Shown: piece by piece, positions 1 through 8,078 of the stretch
Numbering within the stretch: the first letter of the stretch is position 1
Layout: each line of letters starts with the position of its first letter
Notes under the pieces: generated by a model
Database searches by the model: none
What the model was told of the DNA's origin: nothing
What the model saw: only the letters and a program-made list of their open reading frames with translations
Program-made: the position numbers and the translations under genes
DNA from: an uncultured Streptococcus sp.
GTDB lineage: Bacteria > Bacillota > Bacilli > Lactobacillales > Streptococcaceae
Direction: 5' to 3'
Assembly: GCF_938020365.1 (NCBI RefSeq)
Contig: NZ_CALIIB010000032.1
Location: 1 to 23,848, forward strand
Length of the DNA: 23,848 bases

Positions 1-1192
1 CGTAAATCAGCTGAATACCAGCTTTCTTGGCAGCCTTGTAGCCATGGGGAAAGCTCTGCACATTGCCATGGTCGGTAATGGCGACAGCCTTATGACCCCA
101 CTTAGCAGCAGTTGCAACGATTTCCTCGACCTCAGGCAAGGCGTCCATAGTAGACATATTGGTATGGGCGTGAAACTCAACCCTCTTCTGCCCCTCAGGC
201 ATCAAGTCCTTGCGCTCATAGTGGGTAACAGGCTGCACATCCTGCACATTCATCGTCAGATCGCGGGTGAAATTGTTCATCTCCACATTTCCGCGCACGC
301 GCAGCCAGGCGCCTTTCTTAATCATGTCAAACTTCTTGGCTTCTTCTTCGTTTTTCATCCATTTCTGCAGGGAAAAGCTGGAAGTATAGTCTGTCATCTT
401 GAAGTTGAGCAAGACCCGGCCTGTCCGAGTGACCTTCTGCTCCAAGTCAAAGACCATTCCCTCGAAAACCAGACGGTTTTCCTCAGTCTGAACTTCGATC
501 ATAGGAGTAATCTCTGCCTTGTCCAGATTTGGTTTAGCCGCAGCCTTGCGAGCTTGGAAATCATAAGTCGGTTTTTCTTCTGGCGGTGGCGCCATCTGTT
601 GCAGGGATTCCATGGCTTTGAGCGCCTCTTCATTGGCCGCCTGAACAATCTTGTCATTCTCTGCCTGGAAATTCTCTGCCTGTTGCTGGGTCAGCTCGTC
701 GCTATGCTGAACCTGACAGGTCAGCTGAGGAAAGCCGTATTTTACCAACTGGCGACTGAGGTTGGGCAGGTGATTCTTGCGAAAATGCTCCGTATCAATA
801 GTCGAAGCTCCCTCAATCAGCAACTTGTCCCCATCCAAATGAACCTGCAAATCCTGATACAGACTCTTGAAGCCATGACTGGCACAAGGCCCCTCCTCAA
901 AGGCCAGCTGATAATATGCCTGCAAGAGCTCATCCGATACCTGAGGAGCCTGACAGTGAATTTCAAAAATGGCTTGATTGCCCGTCTTAGAAAACTCTTG
1001 AGCTAAGCGCTTCTGCAATTCCCGAAAAATCTCAATGGGCAGGATATTCGCAAAAGAAAAATGAAACTCCCAGACCCGACTGACCTTGTGGACCAGAACC
1101 TTCTCAATATCTGCATTCAAAAAGGCCTCTGAATTTCTCATTTCCAGTGGCATATCCAGCTGATGCATTAAAATTTCAAACTTGTTTGACAT
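1..1192 (-). CDS. polC: DNA polymerase III alpha subunit, PolC type (N-terminal part, cut by window edge)
   Basis: PolC is the replicative polymerase with built-in 3'-5' exonuclease of low-GC Gram-positives. Only the first 397 codons of a protein of roughly 1,460 residues are present. Reading leftwards from the ATG at 1192 gives MSNKFEILMHQLDMPLEM, then an N-terminal domain, an Ala/Gln/Glu-rich linker (about residues 170-215), an OB-fold region (about 225-325), and the start of the PHP domain with the metal-binding FHAHTNMS motif (His341 and His343). The exonuclease and polymerase domains lie outside the window. The start is set by GAGGA about six bases upstream of the ATG. Its own promoter candidate sits at 1220-1248. 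The gene is divergent from the lipoprotein gene at 1361. A large open frame on the opposite strand here is a shadow of polC. Confidence 0.95.
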   Translation of the reverse strand, partial: MSNKFEILMHQLDMPLEMRNSEAFLNADIEKVLVHKVSRVWEFHFSFANILPIEIFRELQKRLAQEFSKTGNQAIFEIHCQAPQVSDELLQAYYQLAFEEGPCASHGFKSLYQDLQVHLDGDKLLIEGASTIDTEHFRKNHLPNLSRQLVKYGFPQLTCQVQHSDELTQQQAENFQAENDKIVQAANEEALKAMESLQQMAPPPEEKPTYDFQARKAAAKPNLDKAEITPMIEVQTEENRLVFEGMVFDLEQKVTRTGRVLLNFKMTDYTSSFSLQKWMKNEEEAKKFDMIKKGAWLRVRGNVEMNNFTRDLTMNVQDVQPVTHYERKDLMPEGQKRVEFHAHTNMSTMDALPEVEEIVATAAKWGHKAVAITDHGNVQSFPHGYKAAKKAGIQLIY

Positions 1193-1219
1193 GACATTTC
1201 CTCGTACAGTAGTGACCCT

Positions 1220-1248
1220 ATTTTACCATAAATCAGCACTTTTTTCGA
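1220..1248 (-). promoter_or_regulatory. Putative polC promoter
   Basis: On the minus strand, TCGAAA (1243-1248), a 17-base spacer and TAAAAT (1220-1225). The -10 is preceded by TGG, giving an extended -10. It lies 27 bases upstream of the polC start codon. The -35 matches consensus at four of six positions. Confidence 0.6.
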
Positions 1249-1299
1249 CAGAAAAAGAGCGGAGTAAAGTTGTTGATGCCTATATATTTATATGTTTTC

Positions 1300-1327
1300 T
1301 TGTCTTAAAACTAAGTTATGCTATAAT
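1300..1327 (+). promoter_or_regulatory. Promoter of the lipoprotein gene
   Basis: TTGTCT (1300-1305), a 16-base spacer and a perfect TATAAT (1322-1327) with TGC directly upstream (extended -10). Transcription would begin near 1334. This is downstream of an in-frame ATG at 1292 and so rules that ATG out as the start of the following gene. Confidence 0.8.
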
Positions 1328-1360
1328 AGAACAGAACATTTATTAAAAGGAGTCTTAACT

Positions 1361-1903
1361 GTGAAGAAAATGTTACTAGCTAGCGCCTGTCTGCTGGCTT
1401 TGACTGCCTGCAGCATGCCTAAGCAAACTAAGCACGAAAACAAACCCAACCAAAGTCAGAGCCAAAGCAAGCCAAAAAAAGAAGATAAAGTAAAAACCAA
1501 GACTTTTGCTTACAACATGCCTAACGGATACAATAATAAAATTGTCGCTTATTATCAAAAAGATAAGATTCGAGCCTTCGATTTTATGGCTACGAAACCG
1601 ACTCAAGAGGACGAACAAAGTAAGAGTCCTGAAGAAATCAGCAACATTTATCAAGAAGAATTGAAAGCTGGTGACATTTATGATAAATTCAGCAAGTTAG
1701 ATGGAGTCACACTTGAAGTCAAAGTTTCAGAGGACAAGAAAACCGTTGCACAAGTTGCCCACTTTGATCTCAGCAAAGCAAAAGAAAAACAAGTCATGGC
1801 TGTTTTGGGGGAAACAACTAAAGATAACCTATTCAAAAAGCTTAAGGAAAAACCCGAAGATTTCTTTGCTTTTCTGCTATCTCAAGGATTCACAGAAGAA
1901 TGA
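1361..1903 (+). CDS. Lipoprotein, possibly YehR-like (DUF1307)
   Basis: A 180-residue secreted lipoprotein of unknown role. It starts VKKMLLASACLLALTACSMP: two lysines, a hydrophobic stretch and a lipobox LTAC, with lipidation expected at Cys17. A Lys/Gln/Ser/Asn-rich linker (about residues 20-45) follows, then a compact domain. The start is a GTG at 1361 with AAAGGAG eight bases upstream (1346-1352). An in-frame ATG at 1292 is excluded because the promoter at 1300-1327 lies downstream of it. Domain size and pattern (a lone beta-rich domain ending in a 'LLSQGFTEE'-type tail) remind me of YehR/DUF1307 lipoproteins, but this is a resemblance by eye only. It is one of two plus-strand genes set among minus-strand genes, and is followed 150 bases later by a membrane-anchored protein. 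Confidence 0.8.
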   Translation: MKKMLLASACLLALTACSMPKQTKHENKPNQSQSQSKPKKEDKVKTKTFAYNMPNGYNNKIVAYYQKDKIRAFDFMATKPTQEDEQSKSPEEISNIYQEELKAGDIYDKFSKLDGVTLEVKVSEDKKTVAQVAHFDLSKAKEKQVMAVLGETTKDNLFKKLKEKPEDFFAFLLSQGFTEE

Positions 1904-2053
1904 AATCTTTTCCGACTTATTTTTTACTTTAGAAACTATCCTGTCTTGCTAGCCAAGTCCTTAGTTCGCCAGCAAGAAAAAACTTAGAAAATATTTTTTA
2001 GAGCAAGCTATTGACTTTCATTTCTCCAATAGCATGATTTTCAAGGAGGTTTT

Positions 2054-2521
2054 ATGCGCTTAACTAAAAAAACTGTTTTTATTGGTATCGCTTCTCTTCT
2101 TATTTTGGGCTTAACTGCATGGGGAGTAAATGTATTTCTCGTCATGAACAACGCTCAGCAAAGTTTTGATAAAAATTTTATTCACTTTCAAGCTAAAAGT
2201 GATGACAACGAAACTTTTATTACACAAGGCATCGGAAAAAAAGAAGCTTATAATTTATCCTACTCTCCTGCTAAGAAGACCATTGAAATAACCAAATCGA
2301 CTAAAAATGGAGATATCTATTCTTTCGATTCCATTTACGGAGCAGTAAAAGTCTATGATATAAAACAAAACGCTAATCGCTATGTCTTTATAACAGCTGC
2401 AAAACCAATAATCGTTGACTTTGGAATAACTTCAGTCAAAGTAACTTATGATGGAGGTCATTTTGAAACTCCATACTCTGAGCTGCATTTTGGTGAAACT
2501 TTCCCTAGTGAAGACAACTAG
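2054..2521 (+). CDS. Membrane-anchored extracellular protein of unknown function
   Basis: I do not recognise this 155-residue protein. Residues 1-8 are basic (MRLTKKTV) and are followed by one hydrophobic segment (about 8-32) that could be a signal anchor or an uncleaved signal peptide; there is no lipobox cysteine. The remaining 120 residues are polar and beta-like, with many Lys, Tyr and Asp, as in a small extracytoplasmic domain. The start is well supported by AAGGAGG six bases upstream. A sampled line inside the gene (2161-2220) is 25% G+C, well below the housekeeping genes nearby. It may be co-transcribed with the lipoprotein gene, as I found no well-placed separate promoter in 1904-2053. 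A terminator follows at 2558-2591. Confidence 0.75.
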   Translation: MRLTKKTVFIGIASLLILGLTAWGVNVFLVMNNAQQSFDKNFIHFQAKSDDNETFITQGIGKKEAYNLSYSPAKKTIEITKSTKNGDIYSFDSIYGAVKVYDIKQNANRYVFITAAKPIIVDFGITSVKVTYDGGHFETPYSELHFGETFPSEDN

Positions 2522-2557
2522 ATAGGAAATATTCCAGATCGTCAATCTTTATTTATG

Positions 2558-2591
2558 AACTAACCAAGTCAATAAGCTATGGTTAGTTTTT
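2558..2591 (+). terminator. Rho-independent terminator of the plus-strand pair
   Basis: AACTAACCA (2558-2566) pairs with TGGTTAGTT (2580-2588), followed by a T run (2587-2591). It sits 36 bases after the stop codon of the 2054-2521 gene. Confidence 0.75.
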
Positions 2592-2597
2592 GTTTGC

Positions 2598-2623
2598 AAA
2601 AAAAGCGGTTGAAACCGCTTTTT
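2598..2623 (-). terminator. Terminator of the PH-domain gene (symmetrical, could act both ways)
   Basis: GCGGT (2605-2609) and ACCGC (2614-2618) form a short GC stem around TGAA. The stem is flanked by seven A on the left and five T on the right. On the minus strand the T run follows the stem directly after the stop codon of the 2622-3002 gene. On the plus strand it backs up the terminator at 2558-2591. Confidence 0.75.
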
Positions 2624-3002
2624 ATCTCAACACTGCTTCTGCCAGCGCTTTTTGGATAGCAATGACACTTTTATCACTTCGGAAAGTTAGGGTTTCGGCT
2701 GGTTCCTCAGCACTGGAAACCCAGATTTTCAGCTCAGCGTCTAGGTCAAAGTGGCCAGCCGTTTCCACCGAAAAGCGAGAGATGGAGCGATAAGGATAAG
2801 ACTTATAAGCCGTTTTCTTGCCTGTCACTCCCTGCTTGTCCACCAAAATCAACCGCTTATCTGTAAAGACAATCAAGTCACGAATGAGGCTGAAAGCCAA
2901 CTCCACATTTTCTGCTAGCGTCAGAATATTCTCCAATTCTCTTTCTGTTTTTTCAATATCCTTCTGAGAGGCATTGCCCAATAAACCACTGAATAATCCC
3001 AT
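2622..3002 (-). CDS. Small bacterial PH-domain protein
   Basis: A cytoplasmic protein of 126 residues with no signal or membrane segment. It begins MGLFSGLLGNASQKD and contains the pattern typical of the bacterial pleckstrin-homology family (bPH, formerly DUF1696): 'LIRDLIVFTDKRLILVDKQG', then 'PYRSISRFSVETAGHFDLDAELKIWV'. It consists of a short N-terminal helix plus the PH-like barrel. The biological role of the family is not established. Two consecutive ATG codons (3005 and 3002) compete. GGAGG at 3011-3015 is five bases from the first and eight from the second, so I chose the second. Its own promoter lies at 3031-3059, so it is probably a single-gene unit. Confidence 0.85.
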   Translation of the reverse strand: MGLFSGLLGNASQKDIEKTERELENILTLAENVELAFSLIRDLIVFTDKRLILVDKQGVTGKKTAYKSYPYRSISRFSVETAGHFDLDAELKIWVSSAEEPAETLTFRSDKSVIAIQKALAEAVLR

Positions 3003-3030
3003 CATTCATTCCTCCAATCTATTTTTCCCT

Positions 3031-3059
3031 ACTATAGCATTTTCAAGGCCAATAAGCAA
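3031..3059 (-). promoter_or_regulatory. Promoter of the PH-domain gene
   Basis: Minus strand TTGCTT (3054-3059), a 17-base spacer and TATAGT (3031-3036) with TGC upstream of the -10. It is placed correctly for the start at 3002. Confidence 0.7.
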
Positions 3060-3069
3060 AAGAAAGAGA

Positions 3070-3235
3070 GTGGGACAGAAATCTGAAATTCGTTAGAATT
3101 CGATTTCGTCGTCCCACCTCCGCACAGTTGAGTAGGGCTGTAAAAGCTGATGAAATCAGCGTAGTAGAGCCCACTCAACCACTGCGTCTTGCTCGACAAG
3201 CCAAAGACAATTGAGAGGCTAGGACTTTTGTCCTA
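3070..3235. repeat. Intergenic tandem stem-loop element, repeat-like
   Basis: Three stem-loops stand in a row. (1) GTGGGAC (3070-3076) pairs with GTCCCAC (3111-3117), with inner arms GAAATC/GATTTC. (2) GTTGAGT (3127-3133) pairs with ACTCAAC (3173-3179), continuing as GGGCT/AGCCC and GCTGAT (3146-3151)/ATCAGC (3155-3160). (3) TAGGAC (3220-3225) pairs with GTCCTA (3230-3235) around TTTT. The element fills the space between the end of proS and the promoter of the PH-domain gene and codes for nothing plausible. Similar 'GAGTGGGACAGAAAT' stem-loops recur between genes in viridans streptococci as I remember them; only one copy is in this window. Confidence 0.6.
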
Positions 3236-3245
3236 AACTCTTGTT

Positions 3246-5096
3246 TTATTTTGTCAAAATAGACAGAGTTTCGAGCAGATTATCAGCGTGGACTTCAATG
3301 GTATCGCCCGTAGCCTTAATCTTGACTTCGACAATGCCTTCTGCGGCTTTTTTACCAACTGTCACGCGGATTGGGAGACCAATCAAATCGCTGTCGCTGA
3401 ACTTAACACCCGCGCGCTCATTGCGATCATCCACCAAGACTTCATAACCAGTGTTGAGCAAGTTAGCCTCGATTTGATCAGTCAGAGCCAGAGCTTCCTC
3501 GTCCTTGACATTGACTGGAATCAGGTGCACATCAAATGGTGCCAGCTCTTTAGGGAAGTTGATGCCCCAAGCATAGCGGAATTCACCCTTAGGAGTTTTA
3601 TTGACAAAGAGGCGGGCGTGTTGCTCCATAACAGCAGAGAGGAGGCGGCTGACACCGATACCGTAGCAACCCATAATCATCGGTACTGCTCGGCCATTTT
3701 CATCCAAGACATTAGCGTTCATACTGTCAGAGTAGCGAGTTCCCAGCTTAAAGATATGCCCAATCTCAATCCCACGGGCAAACTTGAGGATACCTTGACC
3801 GTCCGGAGACACTTCACCTTCACGAACTTCGCGGATATCCACATACTCAGGGCTAAAGTCACGGCCTGGATTAACACCAGTCAGGTGGTAGCCATCTTCA
3901 TTGGCTCCTGCCACAGCATTAGAAAGGTCTTGGACTCTACGGTCTGCGATAATAGTCACATCTTCTGGCAGACTGACTGGACCTAGTGAGCCAAATCCTG
4001 CGCCCAAGAGCTGGCGAACATCCTCTTCACTAGCGGCTTCAAAGAAATCTGCACCCAAGTGGTTTTTCAGCTTGACTTCGTTGAGCTGGTCATTGCCGAC
4101 AAGGAGGGCTACGACAGGCTTTTCATCAGCCATGTAAACCAAGGTCTTGATTGTTTCTTCTGTATCAATTTGTAGGAAAGCTGCTACCTCATCAATGGTC
4201 TTGCAGTCAGGAGTTTCTACACGTACCAACTCTGCTTCCGTCACTACCTTTTTGTTTGGTTTGTAAGCATTGGTTGCCATTTCTAAGTTAGCTGCATAGC
4301 TAGACTCGCTAGAGTAGGCAATGGTGTCCTCACCAGAAACCATCCATTTAAGCAATTCTGCCTTGATTTCTTCTTGCACTTCTGCAGGAATTTCATCAAA
4401 TGAGGCAACTGACTTGTCCAAAACAACCCAACGGTCAAGGTCTGTACGAGCAGGCGTGATAGCCATAAATTCCTGACTATCCTTACCACCCATAGCGCCA
4501 CCGTCACCGATAATGGCTTTGAAATCTAGCTCGCTGCGAGTGAAGATTTTTTCATAAGCAGATTTGTACTCATCATAAGTTACATCCAAACTATCATAGT
4601 TAGCATGGAAACTATAACCGTCTTTCATGATAAACTCACGAGTACGAAGAAGTCCATTACGTGGACGTTTTTCGTCGCGGTACTTAGGTTGGATTTGATA
4701 GAGATTGAGCGGTAATTGCTTGTAAGACTTAACAGAATCACGGATAATGGAAGTGAAAGTCTCTTCGTGTGTCGGACCCAGGATGAAGTCTGATTTTTCG
4801 CGATTTTTCAGCTTGTAGAGGTCTTCACCGTATGTCTCGTAACGGCCAGACTCGCGCCAGAGATCTGCACTGAGCAGGGCTGGCGCCAGCATTTCAACCG
4901 CACCAATTTTATCAAACTCTTCCCGCATGATTTTTTTAGCTTTTTCAATGACACGGTTAGCCAGTGGCAGATAAGAGTAAACTCCCGCAGAAACTTGGCG
5001 AACATAGCCAGCCCGCAACATAAGGGCATGGCTGATAACCTGAGCATCGCTTGGCATTTCGCGTAGCGTTGGGATTAGCATTTTACTTTGTTTCAT
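3246..5096 (-). CDS. proS: Prolyl-tRNA synthetase
   Basis: A class II aminoacyl-tRNA synthetase that charges tRNA-Pro. The 616 residues fit the bacterial (ProRS-B) type with an inserted editing domain. The N-terminal catalytic part begins MKQSKMLIPTLREMPSDAQ. Motif 2 is seen around residues 138-164 (KYRDEKRPRNGLLRTREF). The YbaK-like editing insertion runs from about 250 to 400 ('VALLVGNDQLNEVKLKNHLG'). Motif 3 is near residue 475 (MGCYGIGVSRLL), followed by the anticodon-binding domain with 'DDRNERAGVKFSDSDLIGLP'. GGAG lies 10-11 bases before the ATG. It follows rseP after 45 bases and is probably the last gene of the uppS-cdsA-rseP-proS transcript. Confidence 0.97.
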   Translation of the reverse strand: MKQSKMLIPTLREMPSDAQVISHALMLRAGYVRQVSAGVYSYLPLANRVIEKAKKIMREEFDKIGAVEMLAPALLSADLWRESGRYETYGEDLYKLKNREKSDFILGPTHEETFTSIIRDSVKSYKQLPLNLYQIQPKYRDEKRPRNGLLRTREFIMKDGYSFHANYDSLDVTYDEYKSAYEKIFTRSELDFKAIIGDGGAMGGKDSQEFMAITPARTDLDRWVVLDKSVASFDEIPAEVQEEIKAELLKWMVSGEDTIAYSSESSYAANLEMATNAYKPNKKVVTEAELVRVETPDCKTIDEVAAFLQIDTEETIKTLVYMADEKPVVALLVGNDQLNEVKLKNHLGADFFEAASEEDVRQLLGAGFGSLGPVSLPEDVTIIADRRVQDLSNAVAGANEDGYHLTGVNPGRDFSPEYVDIREVREGEVSPDGQGILKFARGIEIGHIFKLGTRYSDSMNANVLDENGRAVPMIMGCYGIGVSRLLSAVMEQHARLFVNKTPKGEFRYAWGINFPKELAPFDVHLIPVNVKDEEALALTDQIEANLLNTGYEVLVDDRNERAGVKFSDSDLIGLPIRVTVGKKAAEGIVEVKIKATGDTIEVHADNLLETLSILTK

Positions 5097-5141
5097 AAAA
5101 ACAAAACTCCTTCATAGAATATTTTTCAATCTTTTAAAATG

Positions 5142-6398
5142 TTAGAAGAACAATTTCATAATATCATTCCAAGTCACAGCAATCATGAGGGCAACCATGA
5201 CAGCTACCCCTGCGAGGGTAACATAGCTTTCTGTTTCCCGTTTCAAGGGTTTGCGACGGATAGCCTCAAGGATATTGAGGACAATTTTTCCACCGTCCAA
5301 AGCCGGAATCGGAATTAGATTAAAAATCCCGATATTAAGGGACAGCATAGCTAAAAGACTCAGAATAGCCGGCAGACCTTGCTGAGCAGCCTGACTGCTG
5401 ACATTATAAATAGCAACTGGGCCACCTAATTTATTTAAATTAAAGTTAAAAATCAAATCTTTCAAGGCTGTCAAAATCCGACCTGTAGTCGTCCAAGTAG
5501 TGGTAAAACCTCCGACTACCTTGTCCCAAAAACCAGTCTTGATAGCAGGTGAAACGCCCAATAGATAGCGATCCCCCTCTTTTTTAGGCTCTATATCCAC
5601 TTTATGAGTCTGACTGCCGCTCTTATAAGTGATGGTCAATTTTGGTGCATCTGCCTTATCTTTCGTAGCTTCTGACACAGCTTTGGTTAGGTCGTCCCAG
5701 TTTGCAATCTCATAATTGTTGACTTTCAGAATCTGGTCATTGCTTTTCACCCCTGCCTTGGCAACGGCGCTACCTTCCAGCACCTGAAAATGATTGCTGT
5801 TTTCATCTTGGACACCGCCTTGCAAAAATGCCAAGAACATAAAAACTAGAATACTCAAAATGAAATTGTTCATGGGACCTGCAAAATTGGTGATGAGGCG
5901 TCCCCAGATAGTCGCATTTTGATACTGAACATCCAGCGGAGCAATCCGAACTTCTGTCCCATCTTCCTCAACGATGGTGGCATCATGGTGGACGGGATAG
6001 GTCTTGGTCTCATCTAAGACCAGCCCTGTAATCTCCAGCTTTTCTTCAAAATCAAAACTGGTCACATTCATAGGCAGAGCTGTCTGATCGATTTTCTTGC
6101 CAGACAGATTGATGCGGACGACTTTCCCATCTTCATTCAAGGTCAGACTAGCTGGCGTACCTGTTTTGATTTCTGTCGAATCCTCGCCCCAGCCAGCCAT
6201 GCGGACATAACCACCGAGCGGCAGAATCCGAATCGTATAGGCTGTTCCATCCTTGCCAATATGAGCAAAGATTTTCGGGCCCATCCCAATGGCAAACTCA
6301 CGAACTAGAATGCCTGATTTTTTGGCAAAGTAGAAATGTCCAAACTCATGAACCACCACGATGATCCCAAAAATAATAATAAATGTAATAATCTGCAT
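5142..6398 (-). CDS. rseP: RIP metalloprotease RseP/Eep (site-2 protease)
   Basis: A membrane-embedded zinc protease that cuts within transmembrane segments. In streptococci and enterococci (Eep) it matures peptide pheromones and clears signal-peptide remnants. The zinc motif H17-E-F-G-H21 lies in the first membrane helix. A PDZ domain is near residues 205-270 ('GSAVAKAGVKSNDQILKVNNYEI'), the third zinc ligand motif is 'IPIPALDGGK', and a final membrane helix ends the protein. I chose the ATG at 6398 (418 residues, the usual length; begins MQIITFIIIFG), with a modest AAGAGAAAG upstream. A longer frame to 6482 runs into cdsA and has no ribosome binding site. It lies 70 bases downstream of cdsA. 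Confidence 0.93.
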   Translation of the reverse strand: MQIITFIIIFGIIVVVHEFGHFYFAKKSGILVREFAIGMGPKIFAHIGKDGTAYTIRILPLGGYVRMAGWGEDSTEIKTGTPASLTLNEDGKVVRINLSGKKIDQTALPMNVTSFDFEEKLEITGLVLDETKTYPVHHDATIVEEDGTEVRIAPLDVQYQNATIWGRLITNFAGPMNNFILSILVFMFLAFLQGGVQDENSNHFQVLEGSAVAKAGVKSNDQILKVNNYEIANWDDLTKAVSEATKDKADAPKLTITYKSGSQTHKVDIEPKKEGDRYLLGVSPAIKTGFWDKVVGGFTTTWTTTGRILTALKDLIFNFNLNKLGGPVAIYNVSSQAAQQGLPAILSLLAMLSLNIGIFNLIPIPALDGGKIVLNILEAIRRKPLKRETESYVTLAGVAVMVALMIAVTWNDIMKLFF

Positions 6399-6468
6399 AA
6401 GTCTAATCTTTCTCTTAAGATTGTTCATTAAGCCAAGAAGGCTTTCGGCTGCTTGGCCACCAAACTCC

Positions 6469-7272
6469 TTAGAACAGGCCAAAGAGGTGCATCAGTGGAA
6501 AGACAAAAAGCAAGCTATCAAAGCGATCCAAAACGCCGCCATGCCCAGGAATAAACTTCCCTGAGTCTTTGACACCAAAGTGACGCTTAATAGCGCTCTC
6601 TACCAAGTCACCGAATTGGCCAGCAATACTAAAGACAACAGTCAAGAGCAGCATGGTCACAAAGCTATACGGAGTGGCAACTTGCGGACGAACAGACATA
6701 AAAATCGCAGAAACCAACACCGCTGAGATAATGCCTCCTAAACTGCCTTCAATGGTTTTATTTGGCGATATCTTTGGCAATAGTTTTCTCCGCCCGTAGC
6801 GGGTACCAACCAGATAGGCTCCACTGTCTGTCGCCCAGACGATAAAAAGAGCCAGCAAAACCTTGTCCACATTCACCAAACGGGCATCGATCAAAGCATT
6901 AAAACCTAGACCGACATAAAAACTAGAAGCAATCGGATAAGCCGCATCTTCAAAGCTATAAGAGGAACCTAAAACAGTCGCCCCTAGCAAGACGAAAACA
7001 ACCAAGCCATAAGCCATCACATTGCCGTCCACAGGCAAAAACTTCAAGTAATTCTCAAGTGGCAGGGTTAAGACAAAAGCTGCCAGCATAGCCAATCCGC
7101 CTTCTAAGGTCGCTGTCGGAAGCCCCTTCATCTTAAGCAATTCATGCACTGCTAGCATAGCTAAAAGACCAACACTGATCTGGAAAGGAATCCCTCCCAT
7201 CTTCACTAGAGGAATAAAAATAGCTAGAGCAATTCCTCCAAAAAGAAGACGTCTTTGTAAATCTAAACTCAT
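6469..7272 (-). CDS. cdsA: Phosphatidate cytidylyltransferase
   Basis: Converts phosphatidate and CTP to CDP-diacylglycerol, the branch point for phosphatidylglycerol and cardiolipin, in the cytoplasmic membrane. The 267 residues are mostly hydrophobic with about seven to eight membrane segments. The family signature near the C-terminus is complete: 'SAIKRHFGVKDSGKFIPGHG' continuing GVLDRFDS, with the metal-binding aspartates. GGAGGGAG lies upstream and overlaps the uppS stop codon; the two genes are 15 bases apart, which indicates co-transcription and probable translational coupling. Confidence 0.95.
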   Translation of the reverse strand: MSLDLQRRLLFGGIALAIFIPLVKMGGIPFQISVGLLAMLAVHELLKMKGLPTATLEGGLAMLAAFVLTLPLENYLKFLPVDGNVMAYGLVVFVLLGATVLGSSYSFEDAAYPIASSFYVGLGFNALIDARLVNVDKVLLALFIVWATDSGAYLVGTRYGRRKLLPKISPNKTIEGSLGGIISAVLVSAIFMSVRPQVATPYSFVTMLLLTVVFSIAGQFGDLVESAIKRHFGVKDSGKFIPGHGGVLDRFDSLLFVFPLMHLFGLF

Positions 7273-7287
7273 CTTTTTCTCCCTCCT

Positions 7288-8037
7288 TTATACACCGCCA
7301 AAGCGCCGATTGCGACGATTATATTCTACAACCGCATCCTTCAAAGCCTTCTCATCGAAATCCGGCCAAAGAATATCTGTAAAATACAACTCACTATATG
7401 CTGTCTGCCAAGGCAGGAAATTACTAAGGCGCAGCTCGCCACTCGTACGAATGACCAAGTCAGGATCCCGTAAACTTACAGGCAGACTGCTGGTGTATAG
7501 ATAATCTCCAAGCATTTCCTCTGTAATATCTGCTGGCTGAACTTTCGCATCTAAAACATCTTGGGCAAGCTTCTGAACTGCTTGATTGATCTCAGCTCGG
7601 CCGCCGTAGTTTAGGGCGAAATTCAAAATCAGACCCGTATTCAAGCGAGTCAGCTCCTCAGCCTTCTCCAAGGCCTCAAAAGTAGCTTTAGGAAGTCGCT
7701 TCGTATCGCCAATCATTTGAATTTTTACATTGTTTCTGTGCAATTCTGGCACATAGCGGTCATAAAACTCAACCGGCAAATTCATAATGAAGGACACTTC
7801 TTTCTCTGGTCGCGCCCAGTTTTCCGTTGAAAAGGCATAGACTGTCAAGACCTGCACCCCCATCTCCTTGGCTGCAATCGTTACCTCTTGTAAGGCTTCC
7901 ATGCCTGCCTTATGGCCGAAGACGCGCGGCTGCATACGTTTTTTAGCCCAACGACCATTGCCATCCATGATAATGCCTATATGCTTGGGAACAAGCAAGG
8001 CCTCATCGAGCTTTTCTTTTTTCTTAAAACTAAACAT
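7288..8037 (-). CDS. uppS: Undecaprenyl diphosphate synthase (cis-prenyltransferase)
   Basis: Condenses farnesyl diphosphate with eight isopentenyl diphosphates to make the C55 carrier lipid for peptidoglycan, teichoic acid and capsule. The 249 residues carry all family blocks: 'HIGIIMDGNGRWAKKR' with the catalytic Asp25, 'FGHKAGMEAL', 'YAFSTENWARP', and 'DLVIRTSGELRLSNFLPWQ' continuing into TAYSELYF near the C-terminus. AGGAT lies nine bases before the ATG. An extended -10 promoter (8070-8078) lies 33 bases upstream, so uppS is likely the first gene of the operon with cdsA, rseP and proS. Confidence 0.97.
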   Translation of the reverse strand: MFSFKKKEKLDEALLVPKHIGIIMDGNGRWAKKRMQPRVFGHKAGMEALQEVTIAAKEMGVQVLTVYAFSTENWARPEKEVSFIMNLPVEFYDRYVPELHRNNVKIQMIGDTKRLPKATFEALEKAEELTRLNTGLILNFALNYGGRAEINQAVQKLAQDVLDAKVQPADITEEMLGDYLYTSSLPVSLRDPDLVIRTSGELRLSNFLPWQTAYSELYFTDILWPDFDEKALKDAVVEYNRRNRRFGGV

Positions 8038-8069
8038 ATTTTTTATCCTATTTAAAGTTTTATCATTTC

Positions 8070-8078
8070 ATTATATCA
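8070..8078 (-). promoter_or_regulatory. Putative extended -10 promoter of uppS operon
   Basis: Minus strand TGATATAAT (8070-8078), a perfect extended -10. No good -35 is seen at 16-18 bases. Transcription would start about 26 bases before the uppS ATG. The remaining 8080-8220 is AT-rich and non-coding, with a weaker possible upstream promoter ending in TATAGT near 8180. Confidence 0.6.

Noticed and set aside
44..1006. Long plus-strand open frame of 320 codons
   Set aside because: It is antisense to polC, whose minus-strand translation matches a known family with a proper start and Shine-Dalgarno. The plus-strand protein has no recognisable domain.
1292..1360. Longer N-terminus for the lipoprotein from ATG 1292
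   Set aside because: The promoter lies at 1300-1327, downstream of this ATG, and the extension would place non-signal residues before a perfect lipoprotein signal peptide.
1956..1986. Inverted repeat CTTGCT/AGCAAG between the two plus-strand surface-protein genes
   Set aside because: Six pairs with a long loop, followed by A rather than T on the plus strand; not credible as a terminator or an operator.
3288..3986. Plus-strand open frame of 232 codons
   Set aside because: Antisense shadow of proS; no family resemblance and no start signals.
6399..6482. Longer N-terminus for rseP overlapping cdsA
   Set aside because: No ribosome binding site at 6428 or 6482; the usual family length and the membrane helix begin at 6398.
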